DNA from: Chloroflexota bacterium
GTDB lineage: Bacteria > Chloroflexota > Dehalococcoidia > JACQGW01
Assembly (NCBI GenBank): GCA_016199325.1
Contig: JACQGW010000286.1
Location: 1-18,189, forward strand
Reading direction: 5' to 3'
Length of the DNA stretch: 18,189 nt
Of the stretch, positions 8,852 through 15,930 are shown piece by piece. The notes beneath the pieces are model-generated. The model was not told the origin of the DNA. It ran no database searches and worked only from the letters and a program-made list of their open reading frames with translations. Position 1 is the stretch's first letter, and every line of letters begins with the position of its first letter. Both the position numbers and the translations under genes were made by a program.

Positions 8852-9925
8852 TTACGATCCGGTCTGCTCTCGCCCACCTGCGACCGCTGCCCGGAGCCCT
8901 GCCGCAAAGGGCGGTTGAATCACGCCCTGCTCGGTCACAATGGCGGCGACGAGCGCGTTCGGCGTCACGTCGAACGCCGGATTCGCCGCGACGACGCCGG
9001 CCGGCGCCACCGGCACCCCGGCCAGATGCGTCACTTCCGCCGGGTTCCGCTGCTCGATGGGGATCGCCAGGCCCGACGGCGTCGCCAGGTCGATCGTGCT
9101 GGTGGGCGCGACGACGATGAGCGGCAGGCCGTGGAAGCGGGCGAGCACGGCGACCCCATAGGTGCCGATCTTGTTGGCGACGTCGCCGTTGGCGGCGATC
9201 CGGTCGGCCCCGACGACGACGCAGTCGATGGCTCGCCGGCTCATGAAGTGGGCGGCCATGTTGTCGGTGATCAGCGTCACCGGAATCCCGTCCCGGGCCA
9301 GCTCCCAGGCGGTCAGGCGGGCCCCCTGGAGAACCGGCCGGGTCTCGTCGACGTAGACGTGGGCCAGCCGCCCCTGAGCGAAGGCCGTTCGCAGCACGCC
9401 GAGCGCCGTGCCGATCCCGGCCGTCGCCAGCGCGCCCGCGTTGCAGTGGGTCAGCACCCGGGCCTGGGGCGGCAGCAGGGCCGCGCCGTGCTCGCCCATG
9501 CGCCGGCAGGCGTCGGCGTCCTCGTCCTCGATGCGCTGCGCCTCGGCGACGAGGGCTTGCCGAACCGCCGCGAGTCCCTCCGGCGCCGCCGCAGCCGCCG
9601 CCCGGCGCATGCGGTCGAGCGCCCAGAAGAGATTCACCGCGGTTGGTCGGGTCCTGCCGAGCGTCGCCACCGCGACGTCGATCTCGGCCAGGAGCAGGGC
9701 CGGCTCGGTCGCGTTGCTGGCGAGCGCAGCCAGCGCCACGCCGTAGGCCGCCGCCACCCCGATGGCCGGAGCGCCGCGCACCTGCAACGAACGGATCGCC
9801 GCCGCCACGCCGTGGCAATCGGCGCAGTCGACGGAGACGACTTCGTGCGGCAACCGGGTCTGGTCGAGCAGCCGGAGGCGGTCTCCGAGCCAGGCGAGCG
9901 TCGCCACCGAGCGAGATTGCACCAT
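8852..9925 (-). CDS. mtnA: Methylthioribose-1-phosphate isomerase
   Basis: MtnA turns 5-methylthioribose-1-phosphate into the ribulose form in the methionine salvage pathway. The 357-residue protein has RGAPAIG (50-56), LTHCNAGALAT (158-168) with the catalytic Cys161, DNMAAHFM (221-228) and VVVGADRIAANGDVANKIGT (236-255) with the catalytic Asp241; all are family hallmarks, and the length is normal. The start at 9925 follows AGGA with eight bases between, and lies 17 bp after the apt stop. The product's own downstream enzymes (MtnB, MtnC and so on) are not in this window. The gene sits between apt and mtnP, so one transcript covers the release of adenine, its recapture and the first sugar step. 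Confidence 0.95.
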   Translation of the reverse strand: MVQSRSVATLAWLGDRLRLLDQTRLPHEVVSVDCADCHGVAAAIRSLQVRGAPAIGVAAAYGVALAALASNATEPALLLAEIDVAVATLGRTRPTAVNLFWALDRMRRAAAAAAPEGLAAVRQALVAEAQRIEDEDADACRRMGEHGAALLPPQARVLTHCNAGALATAGIGTALGVLRTAFAQGRLAHVYVDETRPVLQGARLTAWELARDGIPVTLITDNMAAHFMSRRAIDCVVVGADRIAANGDVANKIGTYGVAVLARFHGLPLIVVAPTSTIDLATPSGLAIPIEQRNPAEVTHLAGVPVAPAGVVAANPAFDVTPNALVAAIVTEQGVIQPPFAAGLRAAVAGGREQTGS

Positions 9926-9942
9926 CCGGCGAATCCTGACGT

Positions 9943-10464
9943 CTAATACCGAATGAGGCTGTGAACGTCGTAGCCCGTCAGGGCCGCCCGACCGTTCAGG
10001 AAGGTGAGCTCGACGAGGAAGCCGATGCCGACGATCTCCCCGCCCAGTTGCTCGACCAGGCGCAGCGTTGCCTTCGCCGTCCCCCCGGTCGCCAGCAGGT
10101 CGTCGACCACGAGGACACGCTGGCCGGGTTTCAGCGCATCGCGGTGCAGCTCGAGGGTGTTCGTCCCGTACTCCAGCGCGTACTCGACGCTGATGGTTTC
10201 GGCGGGCAGCTTGCCGACCTTGCGAACGGGCACGAAGCCGGCGCCGAGCGTGTAGGCGAGCGGCGCCCCGAGAATGAAGCCCCGTGATTCCATCCCGACG
10301 ACGACGTCGGGCGCCCGCTCGCGGAAACGCTCGGACATCAGATCGACGGCGTGGCGGAAGGCCTGCGGCTCTCTCAACAGCGTCGTGATGTCCTTGAAGA
10401 GAATCCCGGCCTTCGGGAAATCGGGCACGTCCCGGATCAGCTCGGCTAACTCGACCGTCTTCAT
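9943..10464 (-). CDS. apt: Adenine phosphoribosyltransferase
   Basis: Apt joins adenine and PRPP to give AMP. The 173-residue protein begins [20 protein letters not shown] and continues ILFKDIT, the adenine-binding start of the family. It has [15 protein letters not shown] (57-71) and the PRPP loop [16 protein letters not shown] (117-132). Length is normal. The ATG at 10464 is preceded by GGAG with five bases between. It is the first gene of the apt-mtnA-mtnP operon and recaptures the adenine that MtnP releases. Its promoter at 10521-10550 is back to back with that of the restriction-modification operon. Confidence 0.96.
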   Translation of the reverse strand: MKTVELAELIRDVPDFPKAGILFKDITTLLREPQAFRHAVDLMSERFRERAPDVVVGMESRGFILGAPLAYTLGAGFVPVRKVGKLPAETISVEYALEYGTNTLELHRDALKPGQRVLVVDDLLATGGTAKATLRLVEQLGGEIVGIGFLVELTFLNGRAALTGYDVHSLIRY

Positions 10465-10520
10465 GGCCTCTCCTTGTCTGGCCGCGCACCAATCTGCCGG
10501 CACCGGACGCCGGCGCACCT

Positions 10521-10550
10521 ATCATAGCGGAGCGAACCGGCGGGCGTCAA
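10521..10550 (-). promoter_or_regulatory. Promoter for apt-mtnA-mtnP
   Basis: Minus-strand TTGACG (10550-10545), an 18-base spacer and TATGAT (10526-10521). The start would be near 10514, about 50 nt before the apt ATG. The -35 lies six bases from the -35 of the divergent restriction promoter. Confidence 0.65.
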
Positions 10551-10556
10551 TGGACG

Positions 10557-10586
10557 TTGACAGCGGGCGGGTATCGCCGGTACTAT
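10557..10586 (+). promoter_or_regulatory. Promoter for the restriction-modification operon
   Basis: TTGACA (10557-10562), 18 bases, TACTAT (10581-10586). The predicted start near 10593 leaves a leader of about 85 nt before the ATG at 10678, and rules out an upstream in-frame ATG at 10585. Confidence 0.65.
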
Positions 10587-10677
10587 GGCGCCAAGACAGC
10601 CGTGGGCCATCTCGTTCGGCGCCTTGGGACGCGAGGTCTGTGCGGCTCGAATCGTCAACTGGTGCGCGGTGACTTCC

Positions 10678-11505
10678 ATGAGGTTCCCGGAACAGGATTT
10701 TGCTGCCTTGCTGAAGGAATTGGAGCGTGACCTTCAGGATGAGGGTGGACTGTGGAAACTGCGCGGGTTCATCGACGTTGCCCGCAAGGTCTACGCACTG
10801 ACATCGGATACGAAGGTCGTCTCGAAGGCGCTTGAGCTCACGGTGTTGCCGGCTGTCGTTCGCTTTGCCGAAAACGCGGGCTACAGGGTCATTGTGGCCC
10901 CGGAGCAGAACTTCTACCCTGACCAGACGTTGCTGCGAGAACAGCCGTCGGAGAAGATAGCGATAGACCTGAAGAGCACATATCGTCTACCCGGTGATCC
11001 GGCGCGCATCTCGGGTTTTACCTTGGGGGCGTTCACCGGCTACTTCCGAGATCGCAACCGGGCCAAGAACATCCTCTACCCGTACCGAGAGTACGCCGCC
11101 CACTTCGTCCTCGGGATCATCTACACCAGGGTAGACGTGCCGGCGCTGCCTGGAATCTTCGCGCTTGGCGAACTCGCCGACATAGTACCACCCATCCGCG
11201 ACATCGAGTTCATCTTCCAGCCGAAATGGCGGATTGCGAGCGATCAGCCAGGCAGCGGGAATACGAAGAACATCGGGTCCGTGAAGAGGATTGATGACTT
11301 GCGGAGCGGGCTCGGACCATTTGCCAGACTCGGCGACGAAGGCCCGCTGGTGTTTGACCGATACTGGCAAGAGTATCTCACGATCGACATGGCCCGGCAG
11401 GTCGAGTTGCCCAGGCCCCTGTTTCGCAATCTCCGCGACTACCTCCGGCATGTCAATCGCCCCGACTTGCTGGCGCGACTTGGAGGAGACAGCGTTGTCG
11501 AGTGA
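10678..11505 (+). CDS. Type II restriction endonuclease, EcoRV family
   Basis: This 275-residue protein can be aligned from memory along most of EcoRV (245 residues). Shared blocks are SDTKV (43-47), the Q-loop-like QNFYPDQTL (78-86), the catalytic IAIDLKSTYR (94-103), FTLG..T (114-120), YPYREYAAH (135-142), YTRV (149-152) and the recognition-loop-like GSGNTKNIGS (192-201). The catalytic residues corresponding to EcoRV Asp74, Asp90 and Lys92 would be Asp82, Asp97 and Lys99. Because the recognition and Q loops are so close, GATATC is the likely target, though this is inference. I chose the ATG at 10678 because it matches the EcoRV N-terminal length; its ribosome site is weak. It overlaps the methyltransferase by 11 bases. 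The DNA is visibly poorer in G+C than its flanks, suggesting acquisition. Confidence 0.9.
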   Translation: MRFPEQDFAALLKELERDLQDEGGLWKLRGFIDVARKVYALTSDTKVVSKALELTVLPAVVRFAENAGYRVIVAPEQNFYPDQTLLREQPSEKIAIDLKSTYRLPGDPARISGFTLGAFTGYFRDRNRAKNILYPYREYAAHFVLGIIYTRVDVPALPGIFALGELADIVPPIRDIEFIFQPKWRIASDQPGSGNTKNIGSVKRIDDLRSGLGPFARLGDEGPLVFDRYWQEYLTIDMARQVELPRPLFRNLRDYLRHVNRPDLLARLGGDSVVE

Positions 11506-12574
11506 GACGCAGCTACCACTGTTCGGGATATCGGATATAGAAGCGGTATCGCCCGCGTTGCCATCCACAAGGTACCAGGGAAGCAAGGCAAAACTGATGC
11601 CGTGGATCTGGGAACACTTGAAGCGGCTGGACTTTCGAACAGTGCTGGACGCCTTCGGTGGGAGCGGCGTCGTCTCGTACTGGCTCAAGCGACACGGAAA
11701 ACAGGTGGTCTACAATGATTATCTCCTTTTCAACTACTACGTTGGTCTTGCCATTATCGAGAATGACCATGCGAGGCTGAGCGATCAGGATGTGCAGCAG
11801 ATCGGACTACCCGCCACCAACAGGGTTTATCGACACTTCATTGAAGACACCTTTCGAGGCGTCTACTATACTGATACAGAGAACGCATGGTTGGATCTGG
11901 TAACCCAGAACATAGACGGCCTTGATGACGTATTCAAGAAATCGCTAGGCTATTATGCGCTCTTTCAATCCTGTCTTGTGAAGCGTCCCTTCAACCTGTT
12001 TCATCGGAGCAATCTGTACTTGCGGCTGGCAGATGTGCCACGTAGCTTTGGCAACAAGACAACGTGGGACAGGCCTTTCCAGGAACATTTCCGCGGCTTC
12101 GTCAACGAGGTGAACAGCCTCGTATTCTGCAATGGATTGGACAATCGTGCCCTCAACGAAGATGCACTGGCCATCGAAGGGCGGTATGACCTCGTCTACC
12201 TTGATCCCCCATACACGTCCGCGGCTAGCGTCACGCTGAACTATCTCGACTTCTATCATTTCCTTGAAGGTCTCGTGAACTATGATACATGGGAAGAGAG
12301 AATAGACTACTCGACGAAACATAGACGGCTCCTGCCCAGGCCGAACATCTGGAACGATGCTTCGCGCATTCGCGAAGGCTTCCGAGCGATGTTCGAGAAG
12401 TTCCGCGAGTCTATTCTCGTGGTCTCCTATCGTTCTGATGGCATGCCGAGCGTCGAGAGCATTGTCAGAGACATGAGGCTGTTCAAGAAGCGCGTGTCGG
12501 TAGCTCGTGTTGACGGCTATCGCTATGCCTTGAGCCCGAGGACGATCCGGGAAGTGCTGGTGATCGGTGAGTAG
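11495..12574 (+). CDS. Adenine-specific DNA methyltransferase (D12 class) of the EcoRV-like system
   Basis: The 359-residue protein methylates adenine N6 with SAM and should protect host DNA from the adjoining endonuclease. Motifs in order are X, RYQGSK (26-31); I, DAFGGSG (52-58), the SAM site; and IV, YLDPPYT (235-241), the catalytic DPPY. This order marks the alpha/Dam-like D12 class. It is about 60 residues longer than M.EcoRV, mostly between motifs I and IV, so it may come from another D12 branch. No ATG stands near the start; I chose TTG at 11495, six bases after GGAGGAG, overlapping the endonuclease by 11 bases. The gene is A/T-rich relative to the window. It has no own promoter that I can see, so it depends on the restriction gene's transcript. 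Confidence 0.9.
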   Translation: MSSETQLPLFGISDIEAVSPALPSTRYQGSKAKLMPWIWEHLKRLDFRTVLDAFGGSGVVSYWLKRHGKQVVYNDYLLFNYYVGLAIIENDHARLSDQDVQQIGLPATNRVYRHFIEDTFRGVYYTDTENAWLDLVTQNIDGLDDVFKKSLGYYALFQSCLVKRPFNLFHRSNLYLRLADVPRSFGNKTTWDRPFQEHFRGFVNEVNSLVFCNGLDNRALNEDALAIEGRYDLVYLDPPYTSAASVTLNYLDFYHFLEGLVNYDTWEERIDYSTKHRRLLPRPNIWNDASRIREGFRAMFEKFRESILVVSYRSDGMPSVESIVRDMRLFKKRVSVARVDGYRYALSPRTIREVLVIGE

Positions 12575-12634
12575 GCGTTTCCACGCATGCTCTTGCCGCT
12601 GGCTCGGCCCCTGCGCCGTCGGGCACACGTGCGG

Positions 12635-12640
12635 TACAAT
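12635..12640 (+). promoter_or_regulatory. Possible -10 element of a leaderless pknB-like transcript
   Basis: TACAAT ends only eight bases before the kinase ATG at 12649, so a transcript from it would begin at or within a base or two of the start codon. I see no clear -35, and no Shine-Dalgarno precedes the ATG, which fits leaderless translation. Confidence 0.4.
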
Positions 12641-12648
12641 CGGCGTCG

Positions 12649-14577
12649 ATGGCAACCGAAGGCCAATGGATCGCCGGCCGCTACCGACTCGAAGCGCCCA
12701 TCGGGCGGGGCGGACACGCGACCGTCTACCGAGCCCTTGACGAGCGAACGAGACGGCGCGTCGCCGTCAAGGCGCTTCACCAGCCGTTCGACCGCGACCC
12801 GGCGTTCGTGGGCCGGCTGCGGCGCGAGGCGCAGACCGTCGCCCAGCTCTCCCACCCGAACGTCGTCCAGGTGTACGACTGGGTCGAGGAGGGGGACGGC
12901 GCCTACCTCATCATGGAGTACGTGGCCGGAACCGACCTGCGGCAGGAGCTGAACGCCCGCGGGCGGCTCCCGGTCGCCGAGGCCGTTGCCCTGGCGGTGC
13001 AGGTCGCCGAGGGGCTGGGCGCCGCCCATGCCCGCGGGCTCGTCCACCGCGACGTCAAGCCGCAAAACGTCCTGCTGGAGACAGCCGAGGACGGCGGCGA
13101 TCGACAGCGCCGGCGTGCAAAGGTTGCCGATTTCGGCGTCGCCCGGGCGTTGGCCGCCGGGGCGACGACGACTGCCGGCCTCGCCATCGGCACCGTCCAG
13201 TACATGCCGCCCGAGCAAGCGCAGGGGCGGCCGGTCGGCCCCAGCGCCGACGTGTATGCGCTGGGCGTGCTGCTGTTCGAGATGCTGACGGGCGAGCTGC
13301 CGTTCTCGGGCGATAGCCCCGTGGCGATCGCCTTGCAGCACATCCAGGCGCCACCGCCGCGCCTGGCCGAGCGCGGCACCGCCGCGCCGGCCTGGCTGGA
13401 GACCGCGCTCGCCCGCGCCCTGGCCAAGGATCCGTCCCAGCGTTTCGCCGACGGACGGGCGTTCGCGGCTGCGCTGCAAACCGGGCTTGCCGGCGCGGCT
13501 GCCGAGACCATGGCGATGGCGCCGGTGACGGTGGCCCGCGAAGCCCCCGTGACCCCGGCGGCGCCGGCGCCGACCGTCGAGACGGGGCGCTCGGCACAGC
13601 CGGTTCGGCCGCCTGAGCCGCCCCGACCGGTGCGGCCGGCGACTCGCCGTCGTCCCTGGCTGCCGGTGGCCCTGCTGGTCGTCTTGCTTGGATTGACCGG
13701 CGGCTGGCTCGGCGCATGGCTGCTGCCGCGTCTCGGACCGGAGGTCGGCGCACCCCGCGTCATTGGCCTCGTCCTGGCCGACGCCAAACGAGAGGCCGAG
13801 CGGTTCGGGCTGAGCCTCAGCGTGATCGGCCAGCGGCTAGATGCCCTCCTTCCGCCGCAAACGGTCGTCGACCAGCAACCGCTGCCGGGGGAGCCGGTCC
13901 GACCGGGGGCCGATCTCCGCGTCGTCCTGAGCCAGCGGCCGGCCCAGGCGCGCGTGCCGAACCTCGTGCGGATGACGCCGGCCATCGCCGAGGCCGAGCT
14001 CAAACGGGAGGGGCTGGTCCTCGGGCAACAGAAGCTGCGCGAAAGCACAACGGAGCAGCCCGGCCGTATCGTCGAGCAGCAGCCGCCGCCCGAGGCGCGC
14101 GTCGCGCCTGGCACGCCGGTGGACGTCGTCGTGACGGCGGCGCCAGCAACCACACCCACGGCAACGGCAAGCGCAACGCCCATCCCTCAACCGCCGACGC
14201 CGTCGGCAACGCCATCGCCGAGCCCGACGCTGCCGCCAACTCCGACGCCGCCGCCAAGCCCGACATCGCCGCCGAGCCCGACGCCGACCCTCAGGCCGCC
14301 GACCGCCGTCCCGGCCACGGCCACCGCGCCGCCTGCAACCAGCACGCCGCCACCCGCGACGCAGACCCCGGTGGTGCCGACAGCTACCCCGGCGCCGGCG
14401 ACGAGCACCCCGCTCCCGCCGACGAACACGCCGGCCGCGCCTTCGCCGACGACGGCACCCCCGACGGCGACCCGGACGCCGTCGACCCCATCGCCTACCC
14501 CGCCGGCGGCCGCGAGCCCTTCGCCGGCCGCGTCCCCCACACCTCCGGGCCCGTCGCCCTCGCCCACGGGCGGCTAG
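12649..14577 (+). CDS. PknB-type Ser/Thr protein kinase with two PASTA domains and a Pro/Thr/Ser tail
   Basis: This 642-residue protein is a membrane-bound Hanks-type kinase. The cytoplasmic kinase domain (about 10-275) has the glycine loop IGRGGHATVY (18-27), the ATP lysine in VAVK (38-41), HRDVKPQN (133-140) and DFG (161-163), so it should be active. A proline-rich juxtamembrane stretch (298-336) leads to one transmembrane helix (about 337-359). Outside are two PASTA domains (about 367-430 and 434-496) that in relatives sense cell-wall muropeptides. The last 145 residues are almost only Pro, Thr, Ala and Ser, probably a wall-spanning stalk. No Shine-Dalgarno is seen; a -10 just before ATG suggests a leaderless mRNA. 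It begins 74 bp after the methyltransferase but has normal high-GC composition, so it is host backbone. Confidence 0.93.
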   Translation: MATEGQWIAGRYRLEAPIGRGGHATVYRALDERTRRRVAVKALHQPFDRDPAFVGRLRREAQTVAQLSHPNVVQVYDWVEEGDGAYLIMEYVAGTDLRQELNARGRLPVAEAVALAVQVAEGLGAAHARGLVHRDVKPQNVLLETAEDGGDRQRRRAKVADFGVARALAAGATTTAGLAIGTVQYMPPEQAQGRPVGPSADVYALGVLLFEMLTGELPFSGDSPVAIALQHIQAPPPRLAERGTAAPAWLETALARALAKDPSQRFADGRAFAAALQTGLAGAAAETMAMAPVTVAREAPVTPAAPAPTVETGRSAQPVRPPEPPRPVRPATRRRPWLPVALLVVLLGLTGGWLGAWLLPRLGPEVGAPRVIGLVLADAKREAERFGLSLSVIGQRLDALLPPQTVVDQQPLPGEPVRPGADLRVVLSQRPAQARVPNLVRMTPAIAEAELKREGLVLGQQKLRESTTEQPGRIVEQQPPPEARVAPGTPVDVVVTAAPATTPTATASATPIPQPPTPSATPSPSPTLPPTPTPPPSPTSPPSPTPTLRPPTAVPATATAPPATSTPPPATQTPVVPTATPAPATSTPLPPTNTPAAPSPTTAPPTATRTPSTPSPTPPAAASPSPAASPTPPGPSPSPTGG

Positions 14578-14619
14578 TGGTCGGCCACGCTGATTTTGAT
14601 GGATGCGCCCTGCCGGGTT

Positions 14620-14661
14620 CATGCGTCATACGTCACGGGACGCATGACGTAATGACGCATG
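14620..14661 (+). repeat. Inverted repeat after the kinase gene
   Basis: The arm CATGCGTCATACGTCA (14620-14635) pairs with TGACGTAATGACGCATG (14645-14661) apart from one bulged base, with a nine-base loop. It lies 43 bp after the kinase stop and before the next promoter. No T-run follows. It could act as a transcript end or belong to a dispersed GCGTCAT repeat family. Confidence 0.55.
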
Positions 14662-14676
14662 GCGCATGAATCGCTA

Positions 14677-14706
14677 TTGGAACGCTAGCCACGGGCCTGG
14701 TATGAT
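14677..14706 (+). promoter_or_regulatory. Promoter for the nucleotidyltransferase-glycosyltransferase cluster
   Basis: TTGGAA (14677-14682), an 18-base spacer and TATGAT (14701-14706). The start near 14713 would leave about 34 nt before the ATG at 14747. Confidence 0.5.
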
Positions 14707-14746
14707 AGGGGCGGCCCTGTCCTGGACGGGGCTCGGGGAGACACCC

Positions 14747-15685
14747 ATGAGCACGCCGGCGCGGCTGCCGGAAGACCTGCAACCCGTGGGAGAGCGTGGC
14801 CTAGGCCGGCCGATGGCCGTGGATGCTGCCGTCGAGCAGACGCTGCACTACGCCGACATCTTCGACTACCCGCTGACCCCCGAGGAGATGCACCGCTTCC
14901 TCATCGGCGTTGCGGCTACGCCGGAAAGCCTTGCCCGGGCGATTCGTCGAGGTCAGGCGCGGCGGTTGCTGGAGCATGAATCCGGGTATGTCTTCCTGCG
15001 GGGCCGGGCGCATCTGCTCGACGTCCGGCGGAGGCGCTGGACGGCCGCTCAGCCGCTCTGGCAGGCGGCGCGGCACTTCTCCCGCCTGAGCTCCGCCCTT
15101 CCGTTCGTCCGGATGGTCGCGGTCACCGGCGCGCTGGCCATGAACAACGTCGAGCCGGGCGACGACGTCGACCTCATGATCGTCACAGCGCCGGAACGGC
15201 TCTGGCTCTGCCGCGGCCTCGTCGTCCTGATCGCCCGGTTCGCCGTTCCGCTCGGCTTCGGGCTCTGCCCGAACTACCTGGTGACGACGGACCGCCTCGA
15301 GCTCGCCGACCGCAACTGCTACACGGCGCATGAGCTCGTCCAGATGGTGCCGCTGCACGGTTCCGCCGTCTACCGCCGGCTCTGGGACGCCAATCCCTGG
15401 CTTGCCGACTACCTTCCGAACGCCCAGCCGTATTCCGGCACCGACCCCACAGACGGACGGACGGCCGGAATGAGGGCGCTGGTCGAGCGCGTCCTGGCCG
15501 GTCCGGTCGGCGACCGTCTGGAGCGCTGGGAACAGCAGCGGAAGATTCGCCGGCTCACTGCCCGCGCCACGCGGGAAGGCGGCAGCACGGCCTTCTCGCC
15601 GCGCGAGTGCCGTGGCCATTTCGCCGATCATGGCCGTCGAGTGATGGACGAGCTGGCGCGGCGGAGCAGAGAGTGGCGCGGCTAG
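14747..15685 (+). CDS. Nucleotidyltransferase-fold protein of unknown substrate
   Basis: This 312-residue protein has an N-terminal helical part resembling a winged helix (about 28-90: LHYADIFDYPLTPEEMHRFL) and a central segment VAVTGALAMNN...DDVDLMIVT (125-147) that has the form of the nucleotidyltransferase G-(G/S) helix followed by a D-x-D metal site (Asp140, Asp142). The Arg-rich C-terminal part ends with CRGHFADHGRRVMDELARR. It could transfer a nucleotide to a small molecule or protein, or be inactive. The ATG at 14747 follows GGGGAG with six bases between, and a promoter lies just upstream. It overlaps the next gene by 13 bases and leads a cluster with two glycan-type genes, so a role with sugars or surface polymers is plausible but not shown. 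Confidence 0.7.
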   Translation: MSTPARLPEDLQPVGERGLGRPMAVDAAVEQTLHYADIFDYPLTPEEMHRFLIGVAATPESLARAIRRGQARRLLEHESGYVFLRGRAHLLDVRRRRWTAAQPLWQAARHFSRLSSALPFVRMVAVTGALAMNNVEPGDDVDLMIVTAPERLWLCRGLVVLIARFAVPLGFGLCPNYLVTTDRLELADRNCYTAHELVQMVPLHGSAVYRRLWDANPWLADYLPNAQPYSGTDPTDGRTAGMRALVERVLAGPVGDRLERWEQQRKIRRLTARATREGGSTAFSPRECRGHFADHGRRVMDELARRSREWRG

Positions 15686-15930
15686 GCGGCTTTCGCCGGT
15701 CTCCGCCGGGGCGGGCCGGCCGAAGACTCCGATGGCCCATCGCTCTGGGCGGCGGCGGGGCGCTGTTTGCGCTGGCCGTCGGCTTCGGACTGCTGCCCTG
15801 GCTTCGGCACCTGCGGCAGCTCGACCGCGGCCTGCCGGTTGCCATCGGGGCGACGGACATCACCGTCCTCTCCTGGACGGTCACGCTCCTGTTCGGCCTC
15901 GCTCTGGCAGCCGCTGTACGCTGGCGATGA
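15673..15930 (+). CDS. Small two-helix membrane protein, unknown function
   Basis: This 85-residue protein starts with a strongly basic stretch (VARLGGFRRSPPGRAGRRLR), followed by a hydrophobic helix (about 22-42: WPIALGGGGALFALAVGFGL) and a second one (about 64-81: ITVLSWTVTLLFGLALAA). The positive-inside rule puts both ends in the cytoplasm. The start is GTG at 15673, six bases after GGAG, overlapping the upstream gene by 13 bases; its stop overlaps the glycosyltransferase ATG in an ATGA. Tight coupling on both sides argues that it is a real gene. I do not recognise a family; it may be a membrane anchor or partner for its neighbours. Confidence 0.65.
   Translation: MARLGGFRRSPPGRAGRRLRWPIALGGGGALFALAVGFGLLPWLRHLRQLDRGLPVAIGATDITVLSWTVTLLFGLALAAAVRWR

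Noticed and set aside
9926..10525. Extension of mtnA upstream through apt in the same frame
   Set aside because: That stretch is the apt gene read in another frame; the ATG at 9925 with AGGA and the normal MtnA length settle the start.
14160..14574. Frameshifted or spurious end of the kinase gene
   Set aside because: The low-complexity Pro/Thr/Ser/Ala tail stays in frame to a proper TAG and is common in extracellular stalks of PASTA kinases; no frameshift is needed.
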